From: Prolixibacteraceae bacterium
GTDB taxonomy: Bacteria > Bacteroidota > Bacteroidia > Bacteroidales > Prolixibacteraceae
Length of the DNA: 18,085 nucleotides
Direction: 5' to 3'
NCBI GenBank assembly: GCA_007116765.1
Contig: SKHV01000406.1
Location: 1-18,085, forward strand
A program made the translations under genes and the position numbers. How positions within the stretch are numbered: position 1 is the first letter of the stretch; each line of letters starts with the position of its first letter. Below are positions 8,025-15,267 of this stretch, one piece after another. The notes under the pieces are model-generated. The model was not told the DNA's origin. It did no database searches and was given only the letters and a program-made list of their open reading frames with translations.

Positions 8025-8528
8025 ATGAAACGAACACTAATCATTGTAATTTCTTTGCTGATAGGGTTTATGAACATGGCACAGGAGAAACAAACCCGCA
8101 GAGAATTACGTAGAATTGAACAAGAACGCGTTGCACTACAAGTAGACTCAATACTGAAAAGTAACAATTACACATTTACCGCCCGTAGTGCAAACCCACT
8201 GGGATGGTCAACCATTCACATATCACCAAACTACACCCTATCTGTTGATTCAGGGCAATTAAACTGTCACCTCCCGTATTTTGGTCGTGCCTATAGGGCG
8301 AACCTGTCATCTTCGCAAGGAGGTATCATTCTCGATACAAAGCTCACAGACTACTCAATAATCAGTAAAAAAAAGGAAACGCAAATAAACTTCAAAGCTA
8401 GCGATACAAATGACTCCTATCGTTTCACGCTTAAAGTTTCCACCTCGGGCAATGCCACACTCACTATAAACAGCAATAACCGACAGGGAATAAGCTATAA
8501 TGGAGTAATAAGCGGGAAGGGACGTTAG
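8025..8528 (+). CDS. DUF4251 family secreted protein
   Basis: A 167-residue protein with a signal peptide (MKRTLIIVISLLIGFMNMAQ), then a charged helix rich in Arg and Glu (about 21-45), then a beta-rich domain. The pattern YTFTA...SPNYTLSVDSGQLNCHLPYFGRAY and the ending ATLTINSNNRQGISYNGVI matches the DUF4251 family, which to my knowledge is found mainly in Bacteroidota and has no assigned function. It starts 17 bases after the DUF59 gene and so may be cotranscribed with sufE, although a link to iron-sulfur assembly is not evident. Confidence 0.75.
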   Translation: MKRTLIIVISLLIGFMNMAQEKQTRRELRRIEQERVALQVDSILKSNNYTFTARSANPLGWSTIHISPNYTLSVDSGQLNCHLPYFGRAYRANLSSSQGGIILDTKLTDYSIISKKKETQINFKASDTNDSYRFTLKVSTSGNATLTINSNNRQGISYNGVISGKGR

Positions 8529-8648
8529 AAGTCAAAAAAACTATCTCCATTTTCAATCAAAAAAACCGATAATTCTTTTAAAGCAGAAAAACCACCCTCA
8601 GGTTAAAAAACTTATAGACATAAAACACCTACAATAAAATACATTGAT

Positions 8649-8656
8649 TATATTTG
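8649..8656 (+). promoter_or_regulatory. candidate -7 element of the TM2 gene
   Basis: TATATTTG followed by C agrees with the Bacteroidota -7 consensus, 65 bases before the TM2 ATG. The region between 8529 and 8721 has no gene and is A+T-rich. The -33 element is not clear. Confidence 0.35.
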
Positions 8657-8721
8657 CTTATAGATTCAGGATGTTAAACACCTTTATTTTTTGCTAACAT
8701 TCAATTATTAAATTAACTTTT

Positions 8722-9147
8722 ATGAAACACACTATTTTACTTTTATTCCTTTTTGTAGCCACCTTTGGTATTCAACCAGTTGTTGCCTCCTCCTATTCAA
8801 TAGATGAGCCTGCAATTGACCACTTATTCGAAAATGCAACAGAAAGCAACTTACTATCGTTCAACTCTCTGGAAATGAATAGCTCAGTGTCGGGCTCAAT
8901 GTCTTCATTAAGCTCCGAAAAAGATGCTGTGGTAGCCATAGTTCTTGACGTATTTTTTGGAGGTCTTGGAGTACACCGTTTTTACCTCGGAACCGAAACC
9001 CTTTCAGGTTTAGCCTACTTCCTCACCTGTGGTGGTATTTTTGGTATTGTTCCTCTTATCGACCTCGTAGTTTTAATCATTAATCATGAAGACATTAGTC
9101 CTTTCATTAATAATCCTTATTTCTTTATGTGGAAAGGACATTTTTAG
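8722..9147 (+). CDS. TM2-domain protein with signal peptide
   Basis: A 141-residue protein with a signal peptide (about 1-23, ending VVASS), then a Ser-rich spacer (24-67). A TM2 domain at about 69-120 holds two membrane helices around the hallmark GGLGVHRFYLG (80-90), closed by GIVPLIDLVVLI. TM2 proteins are small membrane proteins of mostly unknown role. It is followed by its own hairpin terminator. The glycine/aromatic turn followed by Gly and an Asn/Tyr-Phe-Leu (here GLAYFL) resembles the IPGSG region of two proteins encoded 1.5-3 kb downstream. Family assignment is firm, function unknown. Confidence 0.85.
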   Translation: MKHTILLLFLFVATFGIQPVVASSYSIDEPAIDHLFENATESNLLSFNSLEMNSSVSGSMSSLSSEKDAVVAIVLDVFFGGLGVHRFYLGTETLSGLAYFLTCGGIFGIVPLIDLVVLIINHEDISPFINNPYFFMWKGHF

Positions 9148-9155
9148 AAAACAAC

Positions 9156-9195
9156 AATAAGAAAGACAGTCTACACGATTGTCTTTCTTATTTAT
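9156..9195 (+). terminator. hairpin terminator after the TM2 gene
   Basis: A 16-base arm AATAAGAAAGACAGTC (9156-9171) pairs with GATTGTCTTTCTTATT (9177-9192) with one G-T pair and a 5-base loop, ending in T-rich sequence. It overlaps a possible TTG start at 9179 of the next frame, which argues that translation starts at the ATG at 9212 instead. Confidence 0.75.
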
Positions 9196-9211
9196 TACCT
9201 GCCAGCCTTTA

Positions 9212-9928
9212 ATGAAACCGTCAACTTTAAAATACATCTTTTTACTGACAAGTATTTGCTTGCAACTTTCTCTGTTTGCACAGCATTCACGTTTCATTTC
9301 AATGCAACAACAAACCGAAATACTTGAGGGTAACAGAAAAAACACCAGCACAATCGATATTTATTTCGACAATCAGAAGCATACACTTACCCGACACTTT
9401 CATTCGCCTAAAGAACTTATTGCAAGCACAAATTCGTTTGGCGAAATAAAAACATACAACCCTGTCACTCACGAAGTGTCGTATCAGCATTTCCCGGGTT
9501 TATCGTCGAAAAGCAACCTTGTGTATTATTTCGTGAATAACATCACTCAACATTTGGGCCTGGCCGAACAAGGGTTCGCCCTTAACTCATCGTACTCCGA
9601 AGACCAACATTACATTACAATTTGGGATGCACCAGTAAGTGTGAATAATGTAGCATCGGTAAAAATGGCTCACCAACATGGACTGCCGGTTTATTCAGAA
9701 TACAGAGACAACAATGAAAATGCACTCAAAAAAACATATTATACCAACTACCACCATTTGCCCGGATTTCGTTTTCCTGAAAGAATAATTGACATTACAT
9801 ACCAACCTTCAGGCGATTCAACAATAACCCGCACCACTTATATAAACATAGAAGTAAGCGAAAACCCACACAGCGATTTATTCAACTTTGAAATACCCGA
9901 GAATGCAACATCTGTTGAAATTGAATAA
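9212..9928 (+). CDS. secreted LolA-like protein
   Basis: From the ATG at 9212 the protein has 238 residues and a signal peptide (MKPSTLKYIFLLTSICLQLS to LFAQ). The mature part is predicted beta-rich: an amphipathic strand IDIYFDNQKHTLTRHFHSP, then GEIKTYNPVTHEVSY, with an ending NPHSDLFNFEIPENATSVEI. That ending is like the last strands of LolA/RseB-type carriers that bind lipoproteins or other hydrophobic ligands in the periplasm. The upstream TTG at 9179 lies inside the terminator hairpin and would put 11 extra residues before the signal peptide, so it is rejected. The gene overlaps the YidD-like gene by 26 bases, starting a run of four overlapping genes. LolA likeness is a fold-level guess. 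Confidence 0.55.
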   Translation: MKPSTLKYIFLLTSICLQLSLFAQHSRFISMQQQTEILEGNRKNTSTIDIYFDNQKHTLTRHFHSPKELIASTNSFGEIKTYNPVTHEVSYQHFPGLSSKSNLVYYFVNNITQHLGLAEQGFALNSSYSEDQHYITIWDAPVSVNNVASVKMAHQHGLPVYSEYRDNNENALKKTYYTNYHHLPGFRFPERIIDITYQPSGDSTITRTTYINIEVSENPHSDLFNFEIPENATSVEIE

Positions 9929-10364
9929 GAGAACATTCACCTTGTTTATGCTAACTATTGCCTTTTCTGCAACTCTAGCTCAGCCGGCAACTTTCATAGA
10001 AGACTTGCAACTATGCAACGAAATACAACACAACAGCAAGCATTTGAAAAGCAAACAAGCCTACATTTTCAAAGGCGAACCGGCTAGTTTTAAAACATTA
10101 AACCCCATGAGCCTTGCATTTGGAGGTTCGCTTTATTTATACCAAAATTACATCACTCAGCATTTCTCGGCCAGCTGCTTATACTCTCCCACTTGTTCAC
10201 ATTTCAGCAAAGATGCCGTGGGGCATTACGGTCTGATAAAAGGTGGACTGCTCACAGTTGACCGACTATCGCGCTGTAACCGCATTGCAGCCACCGATCT
10301 TAATCCCACGCTGATTCACCCTGTCACTCATTCGTTTCACGACCCAATTGACCGCTACAAATGA
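9903..10364 (+). CDS. YidD-domain protein with N-terminal signal peptide
   Basis: The 153-residue product contains a complete YidD core at about residues 78-127: YLYQNYITQHFSASCLYSPT, CSHFSKDAVGHYGLIKGG and RLSRCN, with the three conserved cysteines (92, 98, 125). YidD assists YidC-dependent membrane protein insertion and is normally a ~70-90 residue protein at the cytoplasmic face of the inner membrane. This one carries an extra ~75 residues in front, starting with a signal-peptide-like stretch (KRTFTLFMLTIAFSATLAQ). It may therefore be exported or anchored differently. The ATG at 9903 is chosen over a TTG at 9888 because it starts at a basic n-region. Its stop overlaps the next start as ATGA (10361-10364), implying coupling. 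Confidence 0.82.
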   Translation: MQHLLKLNKRTFTLFMLTIAFSATLAQPATFIEDLQLCNEIQHNSKHLKSKQAYIFKGEPASFKTLNPMSLAFGGSLYLYQNYITQHFSASCLYSPTCSHFSKDAVGHYGLIKGGLLTVDRLSRCNRIAATDLNPTLIHPVTHSFHDPIDRYK

Positions 10365-11212
10365 AAATAAGCCTGCTTCTTTCTATTGTTTTGTTTGCTA
10401 TTGCTCAGAGTTATGCTCAAAATCGAAGCAATATTGAATTTATTGGCTACATGATAGATAGAGGCAACTTTGATGAAGCACTTTTTTTAATTGAAAAAGA
10501 ATTCAACACTACTGCAAATTACCACAACGACTCGCTAAACTACTACAACGGATGGGCAAACTATTCCCTTCAAAAACTCGAAGAATCATCCCTGCGGCTC
10601 TTAAAAGTAAGGCAAGGCTCTGTCTTTTATTCTAAATCGCATTTTTTTGCCGGGTATAACCAGTCACACCTTGGAAACTACAAGCAGGCTAAATCAATTT
10701 TTAGCCAAATTCAAACCTCTAGTCCGACCGAGAAAGCCCTTCAGGAATTTCAACTTTCGGGAATATTCCTGTTGGAAGGCGACATACAACAAGCCAAAAA
10801 ATACTTGCACAATACGAATTCTAGCATTCCTGTAATAAACAGACAAGTAATTACTCTTGAGCATCTCGCTCACGAAATTGAACAGCATAGGCCAAAAAAA
10901 CCCTGGCTTGCCGGAGCCATGTCGGCAGTAATACCAGGCTCGGGTAAATTTTATGCAGGAAAAAAAGGTGAGGGAGTGGCAAATTTTTTGGGCACGGTTA
11001 GTTTTGGAGCCATAGCCTGGGAGAACTATCGTAAACTAGGATTAAAAAATGCCAAAACCATAATATTTGGCGGTATATTTGCAGCCACTTATGTTTCAAA
11101 CATTTATGGTTCGGCAATGTCGGTTAAAATTCAAGAAACTGAATATCAAAATGCAATACACAATCAAATACTTTTTCAGCTGCATATTCCTTTGCGTAAC
11201 TATTTCGAATAG
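10361..11212 (+). CDS. TPR-like exported protein with IPGSG membrane region, first paralogue
   Basis: A 283-residue protein with a signal peptide (about 1-19, QSYA-Q). A helical repeat region (about 24-170) has TPR-like pairs such as GNFDEALFLIEKEF, YYNGWANYSLQKLEES and GNYKQAKSIFSQIQ. The C-terminal part contains WLAGAMSAVIPGSGKFYAGKK (182-202), then GEGVANFLG and hydrophobic stretches (about 205-222 and 233-250). The same domain order and the motif IPGSGxxYAGxxGEGxxNFL recur in the next gene, so the two are paralogues from a tandem duplication. Coupled to the YidD gene by an ATGA overlap. The C-terminal region is DUF5683-like in style, but I do not recognise a named family. Function unknown. 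Confidence 0.8.
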   Translation: MKISLLLSIVLFAIAQSYAQNRSNIEFIGYMIDRGNFDEALFLIEKEFNTTANYHNDSLNYYNGWANYSLQKLEESSLRLLKVRQGSVFYSKSHFFAGYNQSHLGNYKQAKSIFSQIQTSSPTEKALQEFQLSGIFLLEGDIQQAKKYLHNTNSSIPVINRQVITLEHLAHEIEQHRPKKPWLAGAMSAVIPGSGKFYAGKKGEGVANFLGTVSFGAIAWENYRKLGLKNAKTIIFGGIFAATYVSNIYGSAMSVKIQETEYQNAIHNQILFQLHIPLRNYFE

Positions 11213-12038
11213 TACAGCTGTAGGGTTTTCAAAAGCCGATAGCCTTTTTACTAACGGAAATTATTTTGAAGCATCGATTGAATACGAGCGTCAGATTTTT
11301 GAAGCACGTACCCTTAGCACAATACCGTATCTTCGATACAAAAAAGCACTATGCTACAAGCATGTGCGCGATTTTGAACGAGCAGTTTCAGAGCTGGAAC
11401 AAGTATATTTTACTAATGCAAATGATACGCTTTACCCACTAACTGTTTACGAACATGCATTATGTCTTTATCTCGATGATCAGCCTCAAAAAGCTCTTTG
11501 GAAAATTGACGAGTATATGCACTTTGCACACGACTCTATCCATTACGCATACCTGTTACCATTAAAAATAATAAGTTTGAATGCCACAATGCAGTGGGAA
11601 AAAGCAAAAAGCGAATTCAACACTCTGATCAATATAATAAATAAAGAAAAAACAGAGTGTAGTGTAGCCGAACAAAAGATTGAAGAGCTTTATTCAAAGA
11701 AAAACCTTCCTCGTATTAAAGAGAGAAAGAAGGCCGAAAACTGGTCCCGATTTATTCCGGGTTCAGGACAAATGTATGCGGGAGCTGCAGGCGAAGGAGC
11801 ATTGAATTTCTTAATACAAGCTTCTCTTTTAACATTAAGTGCACACCAGTTTCTAAACGGGTTTTATTTTACAGGCTACCTTGCCGGACTTGGATTTCTG
11901 AACAAAGTGTATCAAGGGGGCATTGTGCGTGCCGGAAACCTTGCACACACAAATACCCAGAAGCAGCTTTCGCAATTCAATTATGAGGCAACCCTTTTGC
12001 TCATGGACATTCAGAGGGAGCAAATCCATGCAGAATAA
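11151..12038 (+). CDS. TPR-like exported protein with IPGSG membrane region, second paralogue
   Basis: A 295-residue product from the ATG at 11151. This start gives a signal peptide (MQYTIKYFFSCIFLCVTISN) and places the start inside the preceding gene, a 62-base overlap in a different frame. An ATG at 11067 also lies in frame but would add 28 residues before the signal peptide. The N-terminal half is TPR-like (GNYFEASIEYERQIF, RDFERAVSELEQVYF, DQPQKALWKIDEYM). The C-terminal half carries FIPGSGQMYAGAAGEGALNF (201-220) and further hydrophobic helices (about 219-258), parallel to the upstream paralogue. It is the last gene of the LolA-like/YidD/TPR run. No terminator was recognised behind it. 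Function unknown. Confidence 0.8.
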   Translation: MQYTIKYFFSCIFLCVTISNSTAVGFSKADSLFTNGNYFEASIEYERQIFEARTLSTIPYLRYKKALCYKHVRDFERAVSELEQVYFTNANDTLYPLTVYEHALCLYLDDQPQKALWKIDEYMHFAHDSIHYAYLLPLKIISLNATMQWEKAKSEFNTLINIINKEKTECSVAEQKIEELYSKKNLPRIKERKKAENWSRFIPGSGQMYAGAAGEGALNFLIQASLLTLSAHQFLNGFYFTGYLAGLGFLNKVYQGGIVRAGNLAHTNTQKQLSQFNYEATLLLMDIQREQIHAE

Positions 12039-12281
12039 CAACTGCGGCAAACAAACTACTCAACATGCTACATATGTGCACATTAAAGTGAATACGTTTT
12101 CATAATATTTTGCAAACAATAAAATATATTCTATTTTTAAACCCTAAAACCAACAATAACGCAAATAAAACAACACTATGCCTCCCTCGCTACACAAATC
12201 TCGAAATTTAAAGTCAGACATAATATCTGTCACAACTTCACCCTTTCAATCTTTCAAAATTCAATACAAAACAAGGGCGAA

Positions 12282-12968
12282 TTGCAGGATAAATACAATT
12301 CAATAGAAACGCTTTCTCAGTCAAGAAGGATTGACCAAATGCGTGAGGAGTTTATACAAGTTGCATTACGTTCAGTAAACAATCAAACATTGTTTATTGT
12401 GAAATGGGAAAACAAAGATACGCTAAAGTATCATATTGAAGGCAATATGACATTTATATCAAAAAGCAGATGGGAAAAATTCATAACTGAGATCAGTAGC
12501 TTAGTTAAGTTGCATATTGTCGAAACAATGAGCGGGAATGAAGCAGACATCCATATATTTTTTGGTGAACTCAAGGAATATCCTGAAAAATACAAAATAA
12601 GCTACTGGAATGAGCTATTAGCAAATAACACATTCGACAATTGGTCAGATCAAAAATACAATAACAAATACCAGCTCATTTCAACAAGCTATTGCATCGA
12701 TACTTCAAGAACCAATAGTACAGTACGCGGAATTTATAATATCAAAAGACTGTTCCTTAAATCCATGGGGCTGTTAGGAAGTATTGATTCAAAAGGAAGT
12801 CTCTTCGATTATAGTCCTAATGAGCCAGTCACCAGATTTTACCGGGAAGACAAAAGACTCATCAAGCTTTTCTACTCCGACTCCATCAAAGCTGGAATGA
12901 ATCTAAGTGAAGTTAATAAAGCATTAGAAACATTAGATTTAGAGTCGCTTTACAAAGCGAAGCTATAA
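12282..12968 (+). CDS. DUF2927-like protein, start uncertain, possibly degraded
   Basis: The frame is open from 12141 to the TAA at 12966-12968, but no ATG lies near its beginning. A TTG at 12282 gives 228 residues and the ATG at 12339 gives 209. The order of patterns FIQVALRS, FIVKWENKDTLKYHIEG, NEADIHIFFG, MGLLGSIDSKGSLFDY and RLIKLFYSDSIKAGMNLSEV follows DUF2927 proteins of Bacteroidota, as far as memory allows. In those a stretch like EELTQSLGLxNDS occurs. Here the corresponding YNIKRLFLKSMGLLGSIDS lacks the conserved glutamates, and no signal peptide is seen. Together with the broken frames directly downstream, this suggests a decaying gene next to the integration site. Role unknown. Confidence 0.5.
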   Translation: MQDKYNSIETLSQSRRIDQMREEFIQVALRSVNNQTLFIVKWENKDTLKYHIEGNMTFISKSRWEKFITEISSLVKLHIVETMSGNEADIHIFFGELKEYPEKYKISYWNELLANNTFDNWSDQKYNNKYQLISTSYCIDTSRTNSTVRGIYNIKRLFLKSMGLLGSIDSKGSLFDYSPNEPVTRFYREDKRLIKLFYSDSIKAGMNLSEVNKALETLDLESLYKAKL

Positions 12969-12979
12969 AACAGGAATGA

Positions 12980-13273
12980 AAATTCCATTTCAATCAGCGA
13001 CGAGATAATGAACATAAAAAAACATTCAAGAAGCCCAAAAAAGTAAAAATTGATGACTTGTTGGATCTAAAAATCGGAACTGCAAAAGCAGAATTTGTAT
13101 TTTAGAAACTAATACATTTAAAACAAGATATAAATGAAGTATTTTCTGATATTTTAAATAAGTTTATTGGTTTTAGTGATACAAAACGAATCCAAAAATA
13201 CCACAAATGGGTAACAGCGTGGAATAAAAAAGATTCTGATATGCATCGGAATGAACCGCCAGCTATAAATAAA
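12980..13273 (+). pseudogene. broken coding remnant with in-frame TAG and no start codon
   Basis: One frame is free of stops from 12980 to a TAG at 13103-13105 (containing KKVKIDDLLDLKIGTAKAEF). It then continues in the same frame (LKQDINEVFSDILNKFIGFS, then RIQKYHKWVTAWNKK) to about 13270. There is no ATG at the beginning of either half. The composition looks like protein-coding sequence that lost its start and acquired a nonsense codon. It lies between the DUF2927-like gene and the tRNA terminator. Family not recognised; the call is tentative. Confidence 0.4.
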
Positions 13274-13298
13274 AAAAGCTGGTCAAAAACCAGCTTTT
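13271..13298 (-). terminator. rho-independent terminator of the tRNA locus (minus strand)
   Basis: On the minus strand AAAAGCTGGT (13298-13289) pairs perfectly with ACCAGCTTTT (13283-13274) across a 5-base loop, and a T tract follows. It lies 16 bases beyond the tRNA 3' end fragment, where a tRNA gene read on the minus strand would terminate. It marks the original chromosomal flank of the tRNA. Confidence 0.75.
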
Positions 13299-13314
13299 CC
13301 TTTTATAATCAACG

Positions 13315-13357
13315 TAGCGAGAGGCGGGCTTGAACCGCCGACCTCGTGATTATGAAT
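13315..13357 (-). other. attachment site: 3' half of a tRNA (CAU anticodon) at the end of an integrated element
   Basis: Read on the minus strand, this is the 3' part of a tRNA. It runs from an anticodon loop TTCATAA (13356-13350) through the 3' anticodon stem TCACG and variable region AGGTC. It then has T-stem GGCGG, T-loop TTCAAGC, T-stem CCGCC, the acceptor strand TCTCGCT and the A at 13315. The D-arm, 5' acceptor strand and 5' anticodon stem are absent: the bases from 13358 upward do not pair. CAU implies elongator Met, or Ile with modified C. A 3' tRNA copy followed by the tRNA terminator is what integration into a tRNA 3' end leaves at the far end of an element. The element therefore lies on the high-coordinate side. 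Confidence 0.82.
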
Positions 13358-13419
13358 ACTGAAAATAGAGCTGAAAACACTGTATTTCTGCTTATTTAAT
13401 GTTGCATTTGAGTCTAATT

Positions 13420-13451
13420 TGACACCGTATCTGACACCAAAATCTGACACC
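13420..13451 (+). repeat. three TGACACC direct repeats near the element end
   Basis: TGACACC occurs at 13420-13426, 13432-13438 and 13445-13451, with 12- and 13-base spacing, the last two inside a shared ATCTGACACCAA. About 65-95 bases inside the att fragment, this is where arm-type binding sites of tyrosine recombinases or excisionase sites are expected. Function is inferred. Confidence 0.55.
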
Positions 13452-13741
13452 AATAATTTAAACAAGACTTATATCAATTTATAATAATATACTGGGACTT
13501 TTACCGAATTTGGTCATTACATTTCCAACACTTTAAGCTGCCGTGCTTTTATATTAGTAAACTAATCCTTTTCGGTTTGTTTGTGCAAAATTGAGGTTTA
13601 TAATGCATGGGAAATAACCTCTACCTGATATCATCCACAACCTACTCTGAGAAAAATATCATCAACAGAATAAAATAAATTCTCTCCATTCTAAAACTTT
13701 TGCTCGGTAAGAATATATAAGTGAAAAAATAATTTAATTAT

Positions 13742-15136
13742 ATGTATAGTATTTACAGAGGTGGGATAAAGAAAATATATCCCGATAAAAGACCAATTTC
13801 AATCAGCGAATTGATACAACGGATTATTAACAATCCTCAAGCTGATACAATTAATAAAATAAGGCAGCTAAGAATAGAAGGTGATCAATCATATAAAGTC
13901 CTAAAAAAGAACTTAACCTACATCACTCCAAATTGCGTATTAAAAAAGAGGGATTTGAAGGACAAGAACAATTTCCTGTATTCATCTGGGTATGTTTTTC
14001 TGGATTTTGATAATATGGATGATGTACCAGCCTTTAAAAATGAATTTATAAAGCGATATGGGCACATTGTTTCAATGGTTTGTATTTCATCGAGTGCTGG
14101 TGGAATATCGGTACTGATTAAGGTCGATTTAGATTTAACCCCAGATAATTTCACATCTGCATGGGAACACTTAGTTAATGATGTATTTACTGATGTTGCA
14201 AGTTATATAGATAAAGGAACCAAGGATATGGGTAGAGCTATGTTCGTTTCGTATGACCCAGATGTGTTTTCTAATTTTGATAATCAAATCAGCCTTGAGC
14301 CAAGTGTTTTAAAGAATACTGAAACAAAATCTTTTAATGAAAAAGGTGCAAGTCAGTGTATAACATTAGAGAGCGACTTAAATACACTGAGTTGCACCTA
14401 CCCCTACAGTTTACTTGAGTACACAGAAGTTCATGGACAAATAATTACTCAGACTCCAGTAGATGTAAGTAATCCAGTTATTGATTATAATCCAGTAGAT
14501 TTTACAAGTGTTCGGTTTCCAAATAAGATAAAAGATGGAACTAAACACAGAGTCTATACATTACTGATACATTATCTGGTTCATTTGAATCCACAATTAA
14601 AACCTGATTATATCTATTCCTTCATTTACTATCTGAATAAAAGTAAAGCTGAACCCAGAATGGATAAAACAGAACTACAGAATCTATTTAAATTAGTTTA
14701 CAACAAAACACAAGCAGTTGGTTATGTATTTGATGGGACTAAAATTAAAAGCTTTCACATCAATAGAGATGCTGGATTAGATAAAACAGATAAAATGATC
14801 CTAATGAATAAATGTAACGGTAAAAACAGGAGTAAAAAATCTATTGATAAGATATTGAATGCTAAATCTAAACTAATGTCACTGAATGAAATTATAACGC
14901 AGAAGAGAGTAGCTGAAATTAGCGGAGTTAGCCTAAGAACTGTGAAGAAGTATTATCATGTAGCAGAACCGATAGATATAATTAGTCTGACCAGTGACAT
15001 TAATAAGCAGTACAAGTATGTTTCAACCGTAACTACAACCTTTAATACTGAATATACTTCTACCAATACTACTGATGTGGTTAGAAATGTAGTTACAGAT
15101 GATAATGATTGGAAACAGTTGGATAGTTTATTTTAA
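13742..15136 (+). CDS. BT4734/VirE-N-like primase-type protein of a mobile element
   Basis: A 464-residue protein. Residues about 1-190 match the BT4734/BF3469-like (VirE N-terminal) domain found in primase-helicase proteins of Bacteroidota elements. This part shows GGIKKIYPDKRPIS, YVFLDFDNMDD with the acidic pair Asp88/Asp90 (84-94), SSSAGGISVLIKVDL (116-130) and GRAMFVSYDPDVFSN (164-178), the fold of archaeo-eukaryotic primases. A helical region about 265-325 (GTKHRVYTLLIHYLV...) may correspond to a primase C-terminal module. A helix-turn-helix-like stretch TQKRVAEISGVSLRTVKKYY lies at 386-405. No Walker A motif is seen, so a helicase part is absent. It probably works in replication of the element. 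It is flanked by gene-free A+T-rich stretches. Confidence 0.75.
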   Translation: MYSIYRGGIKKIYPDKRPISISELIQRIINNPQADTINKIRQLRIEGDQSYKVLKKNLTYITPNCVLKKRDLKDKNNFLYSSGYVFLDFDNMDDVPAFKNEFIKRYGHIVSMVCISSSAGGISVLIKVDLDLTPDNFTSAWEHLVNDVFTDVASYIDKGTKDMGRAMFVSYDPDVFSNFDNQISLEPSVLKNTETKSFNEKGASQCITLESDLNTLSCTYPYSLLEYTEVHGQIITQTPVDVSNPVIDYNPVDFTSVRFPNKIKDGTKHRVYTLLIHYLVHLNPQLKPDYIYSFIYYLNKSKAEPRMDKTELQNLFKLVYNKTQAVGYVFDGTKIKSFHINRDAGLDKTDKMILMNKCNGKNRSKKSIDKILNAKSKLMSLNEIITQKRVAEISGVSLRTVKKYYHVAEPIDIISLTSDINKQYKYVSTVTTTFNTEYTSTNTTDVVRNVVTDDNDWKQLDSLF

Positions 15137-15152
15137 AATATTTGTGGTGTAG

Positions 15153-15185
15153 ATGTGCAGATTTATTAAACTTTTTGATTTGCAG
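15153..15185 (+). repeat. imperfect direct repeat, copy 1
   Basis: ATGTGCAG followed by a T-rich stretch, TTAAACT and GATTT-CAG. A second version lies at 15268-15300. The two copies flank the terminator at 15230-15259, behind the primase-type gene. Role unknown. Confidence 0.4.
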
Positions 15186-15229
15186 ATACTATATAACTTA
15201 TTGTTAGTAATTTGAATTTGATTCTTTGA

Positions 15230-15259
15230 AGGGCTCCGAGTAATTGGGGCTCTTTTTTT
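15230..15259 (+). terminator. rho-independent terminator after the primase-type gene
   Basis: AGGGCTCC (15230-15237) pairs with GGGGCTCT (15246-15253) using two G-T pairs across an 8-base loop, followed by seven T (15253-15259). Confidence 0.65.
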
Positions 15260-15267
15260 ATGTGGAT

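Noticed and set aside
9179..9211. TTG at 9179 as start of the LolA-like gene
   Set aside because: It lies in the 3' arm of the TM2 terminator and would put extra residues ahead of a normal signal peptide that begins at the ATG at 9212.
9888..9902. TTG at 9888 as start of the YidD-like gene
   Set aside because: The ATG at 9903 gives a good basic n-region and signal peptide; the extra five residues add nothing.
13283..13465. Minus-strand 60-codon open frame ending in GGSSPPLATLIIKGKAGF
   Set aside because: It is a translation of the tRNA T-arm and terminator plus the TGACACC repeats, a common false gene.
13466..13741. Search for an integrase or small gene between the att end and the primase-type gene
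   Set aside because: The 276 bases are A+T-rich with frequent stops in all frames, and no gene or clear terminator was seen.
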